DNA of 64,000 nt from assembly GCF_900114735.1 (NCBI RefSeq), contig NZ_FOUA01000003.1, positions 248,001 to 312,000 on the forward strand, given 5' to 3'. The DNA is from Halopseudomonas bauzanensis. Lineage in GTDB: Bacteria; Pseudomonadota; Gammaproteobacteria; Pseudomonadales; Pseudomonadaceae. The notes beneath the pieces are model-generated. The model worked only from the letters and a program-made list of their open reading frames with translations. It did not search any database and was not told where the DNA came from. How positions within the stretch are numbered: the first letter of the stretch is position 1; each line of letters begins with the position of its first letter. Shown piece after piece: positions 17,897 through 26,606 of the stretch. Position numbers and translations under genes: made by a program.

Positions 17897-18763
17897 CTAC
17901 TGTTCTTCGTCCAGGTAGTACCCCACGGCAACGATATAGCTGTCCGTCGCCTCAAACAGGGTCACTTTCGGTTCGTTCTTGCGGGTTACTGGGTTGGGCC
18001 ACAGATAGGGAATACGACCACTTCCGCTCTGCGCAGTGGCCTCCAGAATTTGGTTACCAATTGGATGCCGGTCGGCGGAGTGCAGCTTGCGAAAATCGCT
18101 GCCGACCAAGCGCAGATTGTAACCATGGGCAATGAAGCGCTGAGTTTCTCGATCAACAACAAAGGCGTAAAGATCATCCCGAAGGTACTTAGCATCCAGC
18201 TTATTGATTCGCTCGAAGGTCTGCTGGGAATTTTCCTTCACCGCCTCCACGACATTATTGAGCAGCGCTTTCGCTTCTCCCTCGCTTGAACGAGGCATGT
18301 AATAGCCCACCGAAAAAACCTTGCCACCAACGCGTTGGAAAAAGACTCGCTTGCGCTCTTCGCGGCCATCCTGCCAGTTATGCCAACGATAGTCGGCATG
18401 ATGTATTGTGTCGCTTGGCGGCAGAGCTAGCGCTTCCTTGAAGCCCTTGTTCAAGTCGTCGTTCAGCGCCTGACTGACGTCTCGCCCAATCAGATTGGCC
18501 GAGGGCCCACCACTGGCGAGCATAATGCCCTCGGTATCGATGACATAGACATAGAGCTCGTCATCCATGAACTCTCCTTGCCGACTGAACGCAGCGATAG
18601 CCTTTTCGCCATTCTCCTGATAGTGGTCGACGGCTTTGCGCAAAAGCGACTTTGCGCGATCCGCCTCGTCAGCGTAGCGATCTTCCGGGATGCCCTGACC
18701 AAATACGTTGGCAATCAAAAACATCGTGGCAACCAGAGCGACATTTCGGCAGATCAGTAACAT
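17897..18763 (-). CDS. Periplasmic protein with two Cache domains
   Basis: This 288-residue protein has an N-terminal hydrophobic segment (LLICRNVALVATMFLIANVFG) that acts as a signal peptide or anchor. Two similar single-Cache modules follow, with the paired signatures YVYVIDTEGIMLASGGPSANLIGRDVS (about 70-100) and YAFVVDRETQRFIAHGYNLRLVGSDFR (about 195-225). Cache modules bind small ligands such as carboxylates outside the cell. No output domain is attached, so it may pass its signal to a partner. It lies 13 bases upstream of folM, probably in one operon. Confidence 0.85.
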   Translation of the reverse strand: MLLICRNVALVATMFLIANVFGQGIPEDRYADEADRAKSLLRKAVDHYQENGEKAIAAFSRQGEFMDDELYVYVIDTEGIMLASGGPSANLIGRDVSQALNDDLNKGFKEALALPPSDTIHHADYRWHNWQDGREERKRVFFQRVGGKVFSVGYYMPRSSEGEAKALLNNVVEAVKENSQQTFERINKLDAKYLRDDLYAFVVDRETQRFIAHGYNLRLVGSDFRKLHSADRHPIGNQILEATAQSGSGRIPYLWPNPVTRKNEPKVTLFEATDSYIVAVGYYLDEEQ

Positions 18764-18817
18764 AGCCTATCTCCTACTTGTTGTTTTGGACGGCAATATT
18801 TCAAGACCCAGGCCTCA

Positions 18818-19942
18818 TCAAAGATTCCTGCTGATAATCTCCTTCATGATTTCCGAGGTTCCACCGTAGATCCGCGCAACGCGAGCATCAACCCAGGCAC
18901 GCCCTATCTTGTACTCGCTCATGAAACCGTAGCCACCATGAAGCTGCAGCAACTCGTCAAGCATCTTTCCTTGCATTTCCGAGCCGAGCAATTTTGCCAT
19001 TGCCGCCACATCGGCGGTCAGTTCTCCAGCCATGACCTTTTCCAGACAGTCGTCCACGAATACCCGCAACATTGTCGCGTTGGCTTTCACTTCAGCCAGC
19101 TTGAACCGAGTATTCTGGAAATCAAATACAGTGTTACCGAACACCTTGCGCTCACGGGTATAGGTAATTGTTTCTTCGAGCAGTGTTTCAATCGACTGTG
19201 CCGCGCGCAACGCAATGATCAATCTTTCCCAAGCAAGCTGATGGGTAAGGTACTTGAATCCCCGATTCTCTTCGCCGAGCCTGTTGCTTACGGGTACACG
19301 CACGTCATCGAAAAACAGCTCGGCGGTGTCCTGACCTTTAAGACCGATCTTGTCGAGCAGCCGGCCCTTGGAAAAGCCGGTCCGGTCTGCCTCCACGCAC
19401 ACCAGTGTAAGATCCTTGCCTGCAGGATCCAGCTTGGTAGCCGTTACCACCAGGTCGGCGTTACCGCCATTGGTAATAAAGGTCTTCTGACCAGACACTA
19501 CGTATTCATCACCTTCCTGGCGTAGTACGGTGCGCATGGATCGCAGGTCACTGCCGATTCCCGGCTCGCTCATGGCAATCACGCCGATCATCTCACCGCT
19601 GACCATTTTGGGTAGCCATTTATGTTTCTGCTCTTCTGAACCGTAGGCGACCAGATAGGGGGCGACGATCTCCGAATGGGTAGTGAAACCCACAGCGGTG
19701 GCGTTGGCACGTGCCAGTTCTTCGATCATCACTGCCGAATGCCCGAAATCACCACCCGCACCGCCGTATTCTTCAGGCACAGTTGAGCACAGCAAGCCCA
19801 TTTCGCCGGCTTTCAGCCATACCGCCTTGGGCACGATACCGACCGTTTCCCATTCGTGCAGATTCGGAACGATTTCCCGCTCGATGAAGCGACGAGCCTG
19901 CTCTCTGAACATGTTGTGGTCTTCACGAAATACTCTTCGCAT
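18818..19942 (-). CDS. Acyl-CoA dehydrogenase, long-chain-type
   Basis: This 374-residue flavoenzyme introduces the alpha-beta double bond into an acyl-CoA. It has the FAD/substrate signatures IGVIAMSEPGIGSDLRSM and VSGQKTFITNGG, and LQLHGGYGFMSEYKIGR in the C-terminal domain. The usual catalytic Glu position in YEGT is Gly (YGGTSEI); the base is probably the Glu in LAWERLIIA, as in long-chain and isovaleryl-CoA dehydrogenases. It is the last gene of the amidohydrolase-ACAD-ACAD-ECH-ACAD operon. Start has AAGGAG. Confidence 0.9.
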   Translation of the reverse strand: MRRVFREDHNMFREQARRFIEREIVPNLHEWETVGIVPKAVWLKAGEMGLLCSTVPEEYGGAGGDFGHSAVMIEELARANATAVGFTTHSEIVAPYLVAYGSEEQKHKWLPKMVSGEMIGVIAMSEPGIGSDLRSMRTVLRQEGDEYVVSGQKTFITNGGNADLVVTATKLDPAGKDLTLVCVEADRTGFSKGRLLDKIGLKGQDTAELFFDDVRVPVSNRLGEENRGFKYLTHQLAWERLIIALRAAQSIETLLEETITYTRERKVFGNTVFDFQNTRFKLAEVKANATMLRVFVDDCLEKVMAGELTADVAAMAKLLGSEMQGKMLDELLQLHGGYGFMSEYKIGRAWVDARVARIYGGTSEIMKEIISRNL

Positions 19943-19966
19943 CGTGACGCTCTCCTTGACGGCGTG

Positions 19967-20767
19967 TTACTGATCTTTGTAATCGGGCTTGCGCTTTTCC
20001 ACGAAGGCGTTGACCGCCTCCTGATGATCGGCGGTGTGGTGCGCCAGCGATTGATACGCGGCGGACAGCTCCAGCAACGAATCCAGCCGCATATGCTGAC
20101 CCTCGCGCAACAATCGCTTGCACAGGCGCAGGGCATGGCCGGGATTCGCAGCGATGCGCTCGGCCAGCGCCAGAACCTCGGACTCGAGATCCTCGGGAGC
20201 ACAGACCTTCTCCACAAGCCCCCATTCAAGCGCCTGTGCCGCATCAATAGTATCCCCGGTAAACGCCATCAGACTCGCCTTGGGAATACCGATAATCCGG
20301 GGCAGCAGCCAGGCACCGCCATCACCGGGAACAATACCGAGTTTGACGAAGCTTTCAGCGAACAGCGCCTTGCTGCTGGCATAACGAATGTCGCACATGC
20401 AGGCCAGATCCAGCCCGGCACCAATAGCAGGCCCGTTGACGGCCGCAATGATCGGAATATCCAGCTCGTAGAGCGCCAGCGGGATTTGCTGAATACCATT
20501 GCGGTAGGTATCACGAAGTTGATACGGCGAACCACCGAAAATACCGTCCCGGTTCTGCATGTCCTTGATATTGCCACCGGCGCAGAACGCCTTGCCGTTG
20601 CCGGTCAACACCATCACCCTGGCGCTCTGGTCACGCCTGAGCTGCGCACAGAGATCGACGAATTCCTGCATCTGCGCAGGGTCGGACAGCGCGTTGCGGG
20701 TATCCGGACTGTTCATCCTCACCACTACTACACCGCCGTTTCTTTCAACTTGAAGAAATTGCTCCAT
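19967..20767 (-). CDS. Enoyl-CoA hydratase/isomerase family protein
   Basis: This 266-residue crotonase-fold protein probably hydrates an enoyl-CoA or hydrolyses a beta-diketone ring. The N-terminus VERNGGVVVVRMNSPDTRNAL, the oxyanion-hole segment KAFCAGGNIKDM and the region IPIIAAVNGPAIGAGLDLACMCDIRYAS are present, followed by LGIVPGDGGAWLLPRIIG. The Glu pair of true hydratases is not clear (FVKLGIVPGDGG has Asp-Gly-Gly). I start at the ATG at 20767; the frame extends further into the preceding gene region. Lies 12 bases after its upstream neighbour. Confidence 0.88.
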   Translation of the reverse strand: MEQFLQVERNGGVVVVRMNSPDTRNALSDPAQMQEFVDLCAQLRRDQSARVMVLTGNGKAFCAGGNIKDMQNRDGIFGGSPYQLRDTYRNGIQQIPLALYELDIPIIAAVNGPAIGAGLDLACMCDIRYASSKALFAESFVKLGIVPGDGGAWLLPRIIGIPKASLMAFTGDTIDAAQALEWGLVEKVCAPEDLESEVLALAERIAANPGHALRLCKRLLREGQHMRLDSLLELSAAYQSLAHHTADHQEAVNAFVEKRKPDYKDQ

Positions 20768-20778
20768 GGGTGTAATCC

Positions 20779-21837
20779 TTATTCTGAAATAGGACGCTGT
20801 TCGTTGTGTGATTGCGTGATGAGCGGCCAGAAGCCTTCCGCACCGGCATTGCACACAGCCTCTCCGAGCAACTTGCTCCAATAGGTGGACGAGCCGAATT
20901 CGCTGCGCCAGGCCCACAATCTGCGGGTCAGCAAATGGAGCGAGTATTCCTGCGTAAAGCCAATCGCACCGTGCACCGAATGCCCGATACTGGTGGCCTG
21001 GCTGGCCGCATCGGAGGCGCTGACCTTGGCCGCAGCGATGCTGAACGTCGCCAACGCTGTATCAGACTGCGCAAATGCTGCTTCGGCTGCAATATTCGCC
21101 GCAGCAGCCTGTTCAGCCAGTACCGCAAGCTGTTGCTGGATGGCCTGAAACGCGGAAATGGGACGACCAAACTGTTTTCGCTCGCCTGCATAGGCCGAGG
21201 TAAGCGTCATTATTGCCGTCAAGGCACCTGCAATCTGCGCAGAGCGCAGCATCGCACCGCCAGCCAACAGCACCGAAGGCGACAATCCGGCAGGCAATGG
21301 CGCCGAAGCCAAGGGCAGCGCGGCGGAAAAGTGCAATATATCGCGCGGCTCACCGGCAACGTTCACACCCTCCACAATACGTTCTGCGGCGGCCGGCTCC
21401 AGCAACACCACGTCATACCCCGCGTCGCTGGTCACGACAGTAACCACCAGTTCGGCGTTACGTCCCCAGGGGACATAACGCAGTTCACCTGACAGCGCAC
21501 CAGCAGAACATGTCAGGGTGGAGTCAGTGGCAACAGTCAGGATTCCACTGCGCGAACCGATACCGCATTGCTCGAGCAACCAGTTACCCAGCAGCATTTC
21601 GACCAGCGGCACTGGTGCGGCATGCTGACCGGCCGCACGCACGATAACAAAAAGGTCAGCCCAGCTGGCCTCGGAACCGCCCACTTCCTCCGGCGCTCCG
21701 GCAAGCGTAATGCCGTTTTCCTCGAGCGCTCGCCAAAGATCGGCTGGCCACACGTTCTGTTCAGCCGCGCGGACATATTCCGGCGTAGCGATATCACTCA
21801 ACAGACGCTCTATAGTCGACTCAAAAAGTTCTCTCAT
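20779..21837 (-). CDS. Acyl-CoA dehydrogenase-like protein, small subunit type
   Basis: This 352-residue protein has the acyl-CoA dehydrogenase fold but is poorly conserved. The N-terminal helical domain and VRAAGQHAAPVPLVEMLLG lead to a weak middle beta domain, and the C-terminal domain has YAGERKQFGRPISAFQAIQQQLA and VHGAIGFTQEYSLHLLTRRLW. The GSD-type flavin loop and a catalytic Glu cannot be found. It overlaps the next acyl-CoA dehydrogenase by one base, so I infer a heteromeric pair like the FadE28/FadE29 type of steroid degraders, with this one as the partner subunit. Confidence 0.82.
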   Translation of the reverse strand: MRELFESTIERLLSDIATPEYVRAAEQNVWPADLWRALEENGITLAGAPEEVGGSEASWADLFVIVRAAGQHAAPVPLVEMLLGNWLLEQCGIGSRSGILTVATDSTLTCSAGALSGELRYVPWGRNAELVVTVVTSDAGYDVVLLEPAAAERIVEGVNVAGEPRDILHFSAALPLASAPLPAGLSPSVLLAGGAMLRSAQIAGALTAIMTLTSAYAGERKQFGRPISAFQAIQQQLAVLAEQAAAANIAAEAAFAQSDTALATFSIAAAKVSASDAASQATSIGHSVHGAIGFTQEYSLHLLTRRLWAWRSEFGSSTYWSKLLGEAVCNAGAEGFWPLITQSHNEQRPISE

Positions 21838-22988
21838 TATCGAAGCCCCAGTCCACGTGCAATGATCCCGCGGAGGATTTCACGAGTACCTCCACGCAGC
21901 GAGAAGGAAGGAGCCATCTGGGTCAGATACGCCAGCACCTGCGCGTGGTCGGATCCTCCTCCCACCTGCGGCTGATCTTCAAGCAGCAACTGCAGTATTT
22001 CGGGTAGATCCTGTTCAAACACGTTGCCCAGATCCTTTACGCAGGAGGCGGCCCAGGCCGGGTTTTGTCCTTCGCTGAGTTGTCTCGTGACGGCCAGGGA
22101 CATATTGCGCAACGTGACCAGTCGTGCGGTGATGCGCCCGATATCGCGCGCCTGCAACGCATCAGGCTGTTTGCCGATGGCGGCAATCCCCGTGTGTATG
22201 AGGGCGATACTGCTCAGGAAGCGCTCCGGGCCGCTACGTTCGAATGCCAATTCGGCGGTCACCTGGCCCCAGCCGTTGCCTTCCGCACCAATCAGCGCAT
22301 CGTTATCAAGCTGGACGTTATCGAAGAACACTTCGTTGAAATGCTCGTTGCCGGACAGATCGGCAATCGGCCGTATCGTAACGCCAGGCAAGGACAGGTC
22401 GATAATGAACTGCGACATACCGCCGTGCCGACCGCTCTCCTCTTTGTCACCTGTACGCACCAGGGCAATCATGTAATGCGAATGCTGGGCGTTGGTAGTC
22501 CAGACCTTTTGCCCATTGAGCAACCAACCTGCCTCAGTCTTCTGTGCGTTAGATGTGATCGACGCCAGATCGGAACCGGAGTTGGGTTCGCTCATTCCGA
22601 TACAGAAATAGCTCTCTCCGCGACAGATCGGCGGGAGATATTTTTCTCTCTGCGCTTCGGTACCAAAGCGCAGTATCAAGGGTGCGCTCTGGCGATCCGC
22701 GATCCAGTGCGCCGAAACCGGCGCGCCAGCGGCGAGCAATTCCTCGATGATCACGTAACGGGCAAAGGGTGACGCTTCGCCACCACCGTACTGCTTCGGC
22801 AGGGCCATCCCCAACCAGCCTCTGGAACCAAGCAAACGACTGAACTGCGCGTCGAATCCCATCCAGGAATAGGCACGCTTCACTGCGGGATAACCTTTCA
22901 GCGCTTCTGCCAGAAACGCTCTGACTTCCCGGCGAAGCGCCTCTGCCTCATCGGGAATAGTGCTGTATTTAAACTGGGAGATACTCAT
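21837..22988 (-). CDS. Acyl-CoA dehydrogenase, catalytic subunit type
   Basis: This 383-residue flavoprotein has the full signature set: FCIGMSEPNSGSDLASI, LLNGQKVWTTNAQHSHYMIALVRT, the helix with LAFERSGPERFLSS and the C-terminal GGTREILRGIIARGLGLR. Conserved residues for FAD binding are therefore present here and largely absent in the next gene, with which it overlaps by one base. Together they may form a heterotetramer acting on a bulky side-chain CoA ester. Start is the ATG at 22988; two TTG codons precede it. Confidence 0.88.
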   Translation of the reverse strand: MSISQFKYSTIPDEAEALRREVRAFLAEALKGYPAVKRAYSWMGFDAQFSRLLGSRGWLGMALPKQYGGGEASPFARYVIIEELLAAGAPVSAHWIADRQSAPLILRFGTEAQREKYLPPICRGESYFCIGMSEPNSGSDLASITSNAQKTEAGWLLNGQKVWTTNAQHSHYMIALVRTGDKEESGRHGGMSQFIIDLSLPGVTIRPIADLSGNEHFNEVFFDNVQLDNDALIGAEGNGWGQVTAELAFERSGPERFLSSIALIHTGIAAIGKQPDALQARDIGRITARLVTLRNMSLAVTRQLSEGQNPAWAASCVKDLGNVFEQDLPEILQLLLEDQPQVGGGSDHAQVLAYLTQMAPSFSLRGGTREILRGIIARGLGLR

Positions 22989-23094
22989 CAACAAGTCACT
23001 CTTGGCTACTCAAAGCACCTCAGGCAGCAACCGGCGGGGCTGCCCGCCGCCACTCCAGCGGGCGCCCCGCTGGAGCGGCAATATCAGCTGCCGG

Positions 23095-24402
23095 TCAAAT
23101 TGCCGTTTTTGCGTCTGCTGCGTCGAACATCGCGTTGATATCGCCGGATGTAACGGGCTTGCCATCCTTGCGCGTCACCTCTGCACCACCCAATCCCAAC
23201 GCCGGCTCGATGCTGACATGCGTAGCCTGGGCACGCAGAGCAGCAACTGTGCAGTTCTCGCGACCCAGAATCGAGAACGGGTCATAAGAAAATTCCCGCA
23301 TGGCGTTGAGGTGAGTGACCTTGTCGATCTGCTGACGGGTCAGGTGCTTGAGGCCAGCCCAAACAGTCTCGGGCGACTCAGGCCAAGTGCAGTCAGAGTG
23401 CGGGTAATCGCTTTCCCAAGTGACCATGTCTTCATTCATGAAGTGCAGGTTCTGCAGGCCGAAGTTGTCTTCGATGAAGCAGGTAATGAAATGCTTGTAG
23501 AAGATATCGCTTGGCATCTTTCCACCGAAATCCGCGTTGGTCCAGGCTTTATGGTGACGGTGAGTAAAGTCAGCGCGCTCGAGCAGGTACGGCACCCAGC
23601 CAATGCTGCCCTCGGACAACGCCATACGTAACGTGGGGAACTTCTTCCACATAGGTGCCCAGATCCAGTCAGCCGCCGCATTGGCGATCGAGATCGGCAT
23701 GGTAGTGATCCAGGCATCAATAGGCGACAGATCCGAAGCATGCTCAGCCTTGCCCCCCGAGCCGATGTGGCAGCAGATCACTACGTTGTTGTCCGCACAT
23801 GCCTTCCACATCGGATCCCAATACTCGTCGTGGATCGACGGATAACCCAGGCGGGCAGGATTGTCAGAGAAAGACAGCGCATGCACACCTTGCGCCGATA
23901 GCCGCTTGATCTCAGCAACTGCTGCGTTCATGTCCCAATAGGGCACCAGCATCAGGGGGATGAAACGGCCCGGCATGGCATTACACCAGTCATACAGATG
24001 CCAGTCGTTATAGGCGCGAATCGCCGCCAAGGCGACATCTCTGTTCGAATGGGCCTGGAAGCGCTGACCGGCAAAGCCAGGAAAGGTTGGAAAACACAGG
24101 GAGCCAAGCACCCCGTTAGCATTCATGTCATCCACCCGGGCCTTGACGTCCCATGTGCCACGGCGCATCTGGTCGTAGCCAAGCGGCTCCATCCCGTATT
24201 CTTCCTTCGGGCGTCCTACAACGGAATTAAGCCCCATGTATCCAGTGGCTTCATCCTCGAAGACCCATACATCGCGCTCACCCCGTTTCTCAACGCGCGG
24301 CTCGCGACCTTTGAATTTTTCTGGCATGTGGTGCTTGAACGCGTCCGGCGGCTCAATGGCGTGATCGTCCACACTTACGAGGATGAGGTCGTCGAGTTTC
24401 AT
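23095..24402 (-). CDS. Amidohydrolase family protein (DHxxEP subgroup)
   Basis: This 435-residue TIM-barrel protein belongs to the amidohydrolase-2 group, whose members decarboxylate aromatic acids or hydrolyse ring-cleavage products. The first metal motif reads VSVDDHAIEPPDAF, with DHAIE where relatives have HxH. Later metal-site residues include VICCHIGSGG and the Asp in WESDYPHSDCTWP. The ATG at 24402 has AGGGG upstream; the frame extends 18 codons further. It heads the operon with three acyl-CoA dehydrogenases and has an island dyad in its promoter. The reaction is not known. Confidence 0.85.
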   Translation of the reverse strand: MKLDDLILVSVDDHAIEPPDAFKHHMPEKFKGREPRVEKRGERDVWVFEDEATGYMGLNSVVGRPKEEYGMEPLGYDQMRRGTWDVKARVDDMNANGVLGSLCFPTFPGFAGQRFQAHSNRDVALAAIRAYNDWHLYDWCNAMPGRFIPLMLVPYWDMNAAVAEIKRLSAQGVHALSFSDNPARLGYPSIHDEYWDPMWKACADNNVVICCHIGSGGKAEHASDLSPIDAWITTMPISIANAAADWIWAPMWKKFPTLRMALSEGSIGWVPYLLERADFTHRHHKAWTNADFGGKMPSDIFYKHFITCFIEDNFGLQNLHFMNEDMVTWESDYPHSDCTWPESPETVWAGLKHLTRQQIDKVTHLNAMREFSYDPFSILGRENCTVAALRAQATHVSIEPALGLGGAEVTRKDGKPVTSGDINAMFDAADAKTAI

Positions 24403-24469
24403 GGTTGTTCCCCTTCGCTTTTCGCGGATTGTGATTGTTGACTCATGATAGACCAAGATACATAAAACT

Positions 24470-24494
24470 TAAACACTTTTTTGATTTGTGTATA
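24470..24494. promoter_or_regulatory. Island dyad site 2 (TAAACA-N13-TGTATA)
   Basis: A copy of the shared 25-base dyad lies 68 bases upstream of the amidohydrolase start at 24402. The first half-site and the following C-T run match the sites at 34613 and 39513 closely. Confidence 0.65.
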
Positions 24495-24566
24495 TATAGC
24501 ATTTTTGCGGGACTGCCAGCGGAGCCGGCCGGCTGCAGAAAAGGGGTAAGAATGGGAATCTGAACG

Positions 24567-24599
24567 AAAAAAAAGGCCGCCAGCAGAGCTGGACGGCCT
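24567..24599 (-). terminator. Intrinsic terminator of the P450 gene
   Basis: On the minus strand, AGGCCGTCCAGC and GCTGGCGGCCT form a strong stem with one bulged base and a three-base loop, followed by eight T. It lies 25 bases after the P450 stop and separates it from the amidohydrolase operon. Confidence 0.85.
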
Positions 24600-24623
24600 G
24601 TTCAAGCCTCTAGAAAGAGAGCA

Positions 24624-25898
24624 TCAATCCCAGATAACGTGCAACTGATGCGGGCCGCGCAATTGCGCACCGGTGATCTCGGGGGCAGGCTTCGACGGGT
24701 CGAGCCGTATATTAGGCATCATGTCCAGTACAGTATTGAGCGCGCAGTTGATTTCCGTCTTGGCCACGAACTGACCGATACACATGTGGGGGCCGAAACC
24801 AAAACCGAACGAGGGACGCGGACGACGGTCAATATCAAATACGTCCGCATTCTCATAGACGTCTTCATCGCGGTTGGCGGAGCTGACGATGCAGGAGACC
24901 ATCGCGCCCTTTGGAATCTTGACGCCACGAATCTCGGTGTCCTCTGCGGCCTGGCGAACCTTGAAGGTCGCTACCGGTTCATAGCGAATGGACTCATCGA
25001 TGGCCTTGTTGACCAGACTGCGATCATTGCGCACGCGCTCCAGCAACTCGGGATTCTCAAGCAACAACGTCATCAGGGTGCCAAACGTACGCGTGGTAGT
25101 CTCCCCGGCGGCCGGTAACAGTGAACGCACAAAGGTAGTAATTTCGTGATCATCCAACGAGCGGCCCTCATATTCAGCCTGGATGAGACGACTGATCAGA
25201 TCATCGCCTGTACCACCCTCGGCGCGACGCTCGGCGACGACCAGCTTGATCGCGTCATACAGGGCACCCACGGCTTCCATCGCTGCCTTCTTGGCAGCCT
25301 GGGCCTTGGCCGGGTCTACCTGTGGCCCAGCCAGAATGGCCAGGGCCCAAGCGGCGTACTGTTTGATCTTCTCAGGTTGGTCGCTGGGGAAGCCTATGAG
25401 CGAATAAATCACCCTGATAGGAAAATACAGAGCGAAATCCATCAGATCCGCACTCTTCTGCGGAACCAGGGGTTTGATGAATTCTTCCCGGATGACACCG
25501 TCTATACGATCTGCTTTCCAGCGATTGACCGTGTCCGGCATGAACACTGGCTGCAAAAGGTTGCGCATGTTCCGGTGCTGATCGCCGTCCATTGCTGTAA
25601 GGATCAGTCCGTCGAAGAACGCACCCAGACCTTCAGCGATAAACCCGCTGGTAAATTGCGAAGCGTCTCGCATTACATGCATGACGTCGTCATATTTGAA
25701 CAGCGTGAAGCATGGGCGATTCGGATCCACCCCTGCTATGGATGGCACCCCCAGTTGCTCCATGAAATTACCTTCCATGACGGGGTTGGTTTTCCGCATC
25801 TTCGCGTAAACGGCGTGAAGGTCGATATCACTACCTTGATAATTGCTTGCCACATCGGCAAACACCTTCTCCAGCTCGCTTTTGGGCGCATTGGACAT
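24624..25898 (-). CDS. Cytochrome P450
   Basis: This 424-residue soluble bacterial P450 probably hydroxylates the catabolic substrate. The haem thiolate Cys373 lies in FGFGPHMCIG, the I-helix oxygen-activation motif is AGETTTR (264-270) with Glu in place of the common Asp, and the K-helix ExxR is E302-R305. There is no membrane anchor, so it needs a ferredoxin and reductase; the putidaredoxin-like pair at 51563-53136 is the best candidate. It is a single-gene transcript with a strong terminator and a weak island dyad upstream. In the dit system DitQ plays a comparable role. Confidence 0.92.
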   Translation of the reverse strand: MSNAPKSELEKVFADVASNYQGSDIDLHAVYAKMRKTNPVMEGNFMEQLGVPSIAGVDPNRPCFTLFKYDDVMHVMRDASQFTSGFIAEGLGAFFDGLILTAMDGDQHRNMRNLLQPVFMPDTVNRWKADRIDGVIREEFIKPLVPQKSADLMDFALYFPIRVIYSLIGFPSDQPEKIKQYAAWALAILAGPQVDPAKAQAAKKAAMEAVGALYDAIKLVVAERRAEGGTGDDLISRLIQAEYEGRSLDDHEITTFVRSLLPAAGETTTRTFGTLMTLLLENPELLERVRNDRSLVNKAIDESIRYEPVATFKVRQAAEDTEIRGVKIPKGAMVSCIVSSANRDEDVYENADVFDIDRRPRPSFGFGFGPHMCIGQFVAKTEINCALNTVLDMMPNIRLDPSKPAPEITGAQLRGPHQLHVIWD

Positions 25899-25995
25899 GA
25901 TCGTCTCCCTTTAATATTCTATTAATTTTGTCAGGCTAGCTACAGGGTCTGAAGTTCGGTCGCTGACTAAAGCTTAAGCTCCGCGGCAGCGTAAT

Positions 25996-26020
25996 TGAAC
26001 CCTTTTAAATATTTTGATTA
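25996..26020. promoter_or_regulatory. Island dyad site 3, weak (TGAACC-N13-TGATTA)
   Basis: Half-sites with the 13-base spacing lie 98 bases upstream of the P450 start. Two positions differ from the consensus, so this copy is tentative. Confidence 0.35.
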
Positions 26021-26067
26021 ACTTCCATCCCCCCACACTACCACTTGGGATTGGCTCATTCCCATAA

Positions 26068-26571
26068 TCAATATGCCTGCTGGACATAGGTCATACGCCC
26101 GCCCGCCAGCATCAGAGCACAATACATATTGAGCTCGGTAATCTGAGGCTCACTGAAATATGGTGCCAGCGCCGCATAGTGCTTGTCGTCCAGCTCCATG
26201 TAGTCGCCGGCGAAAAGACCGGCAAATGTCAGGGCAGCCTGCTCGGCGGGAGTAAACCGATCACTGTCCGTCGCCAGGCAAGCGATATCCTCTTCGCTTA
26301 CCTCCTCCGACTTTCGTGCCAGTTGGCAAACTTGGCAGGTAGTAACGCTGGCGACCTTCAGCCGCACCAGCTCGCGCACACGCTCGCTCAACAGACTGTG
26401 GAAATGAAACTGTTCTAGCAACGCGAGCCAGCCTTGCGCAAGCGCTGGACGATGCGCCCATACCTGTACTGGCACGCTGGAGCTGAGCATTCCTGACTGC
26501 AGCCCCCGCTCCAGGGTATCTGCCAGGCTATCTGGTAAAGCCGACAGCGGAACGGGTGAAATTCGTGACAT
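26068..26571 (-). CDS. Carboxymuconolactone decarboxylase/AhpD-like protein
   Basis: This 167-residue protein has the AhpD-type helical fold. The redox-type motif TTCQVCQLARKSEE (CxxC near residue 80) and the downstream stretch FTPAEQAALTFAGLFAGDYMELDDKHY are characteristic. Members act as decarboxylases or as peroxidase-linked disulfide reductases, and the CxxC favours the second. I start at the ATG at 26571, with AGGTGG upstream; the frame extends further. It is the last gene of the operon that begins with the amidohydrolase at 30655, 35 bases after the thiolase. Confidence 0.8.
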   Translation of the reverse strand: MSRISPVPLSALPDSLADTLERGLQSGMLSSSVPVQVWAHRPALAQGWLALLEQFHFHSLLSERVRELVRLKVASVTTCQVCQLARKSEEVSEEDIACLATDSDRFTPAEQAALTFAGLFAGDYMELDDKHYAALAPYFSEPQITELNMYCALMLAGGRMTYVQQAY

Positions 26572-26606
26572 AAACCACCTCGCGCCGACCCTGGTCGGCA
26601 TACTTG

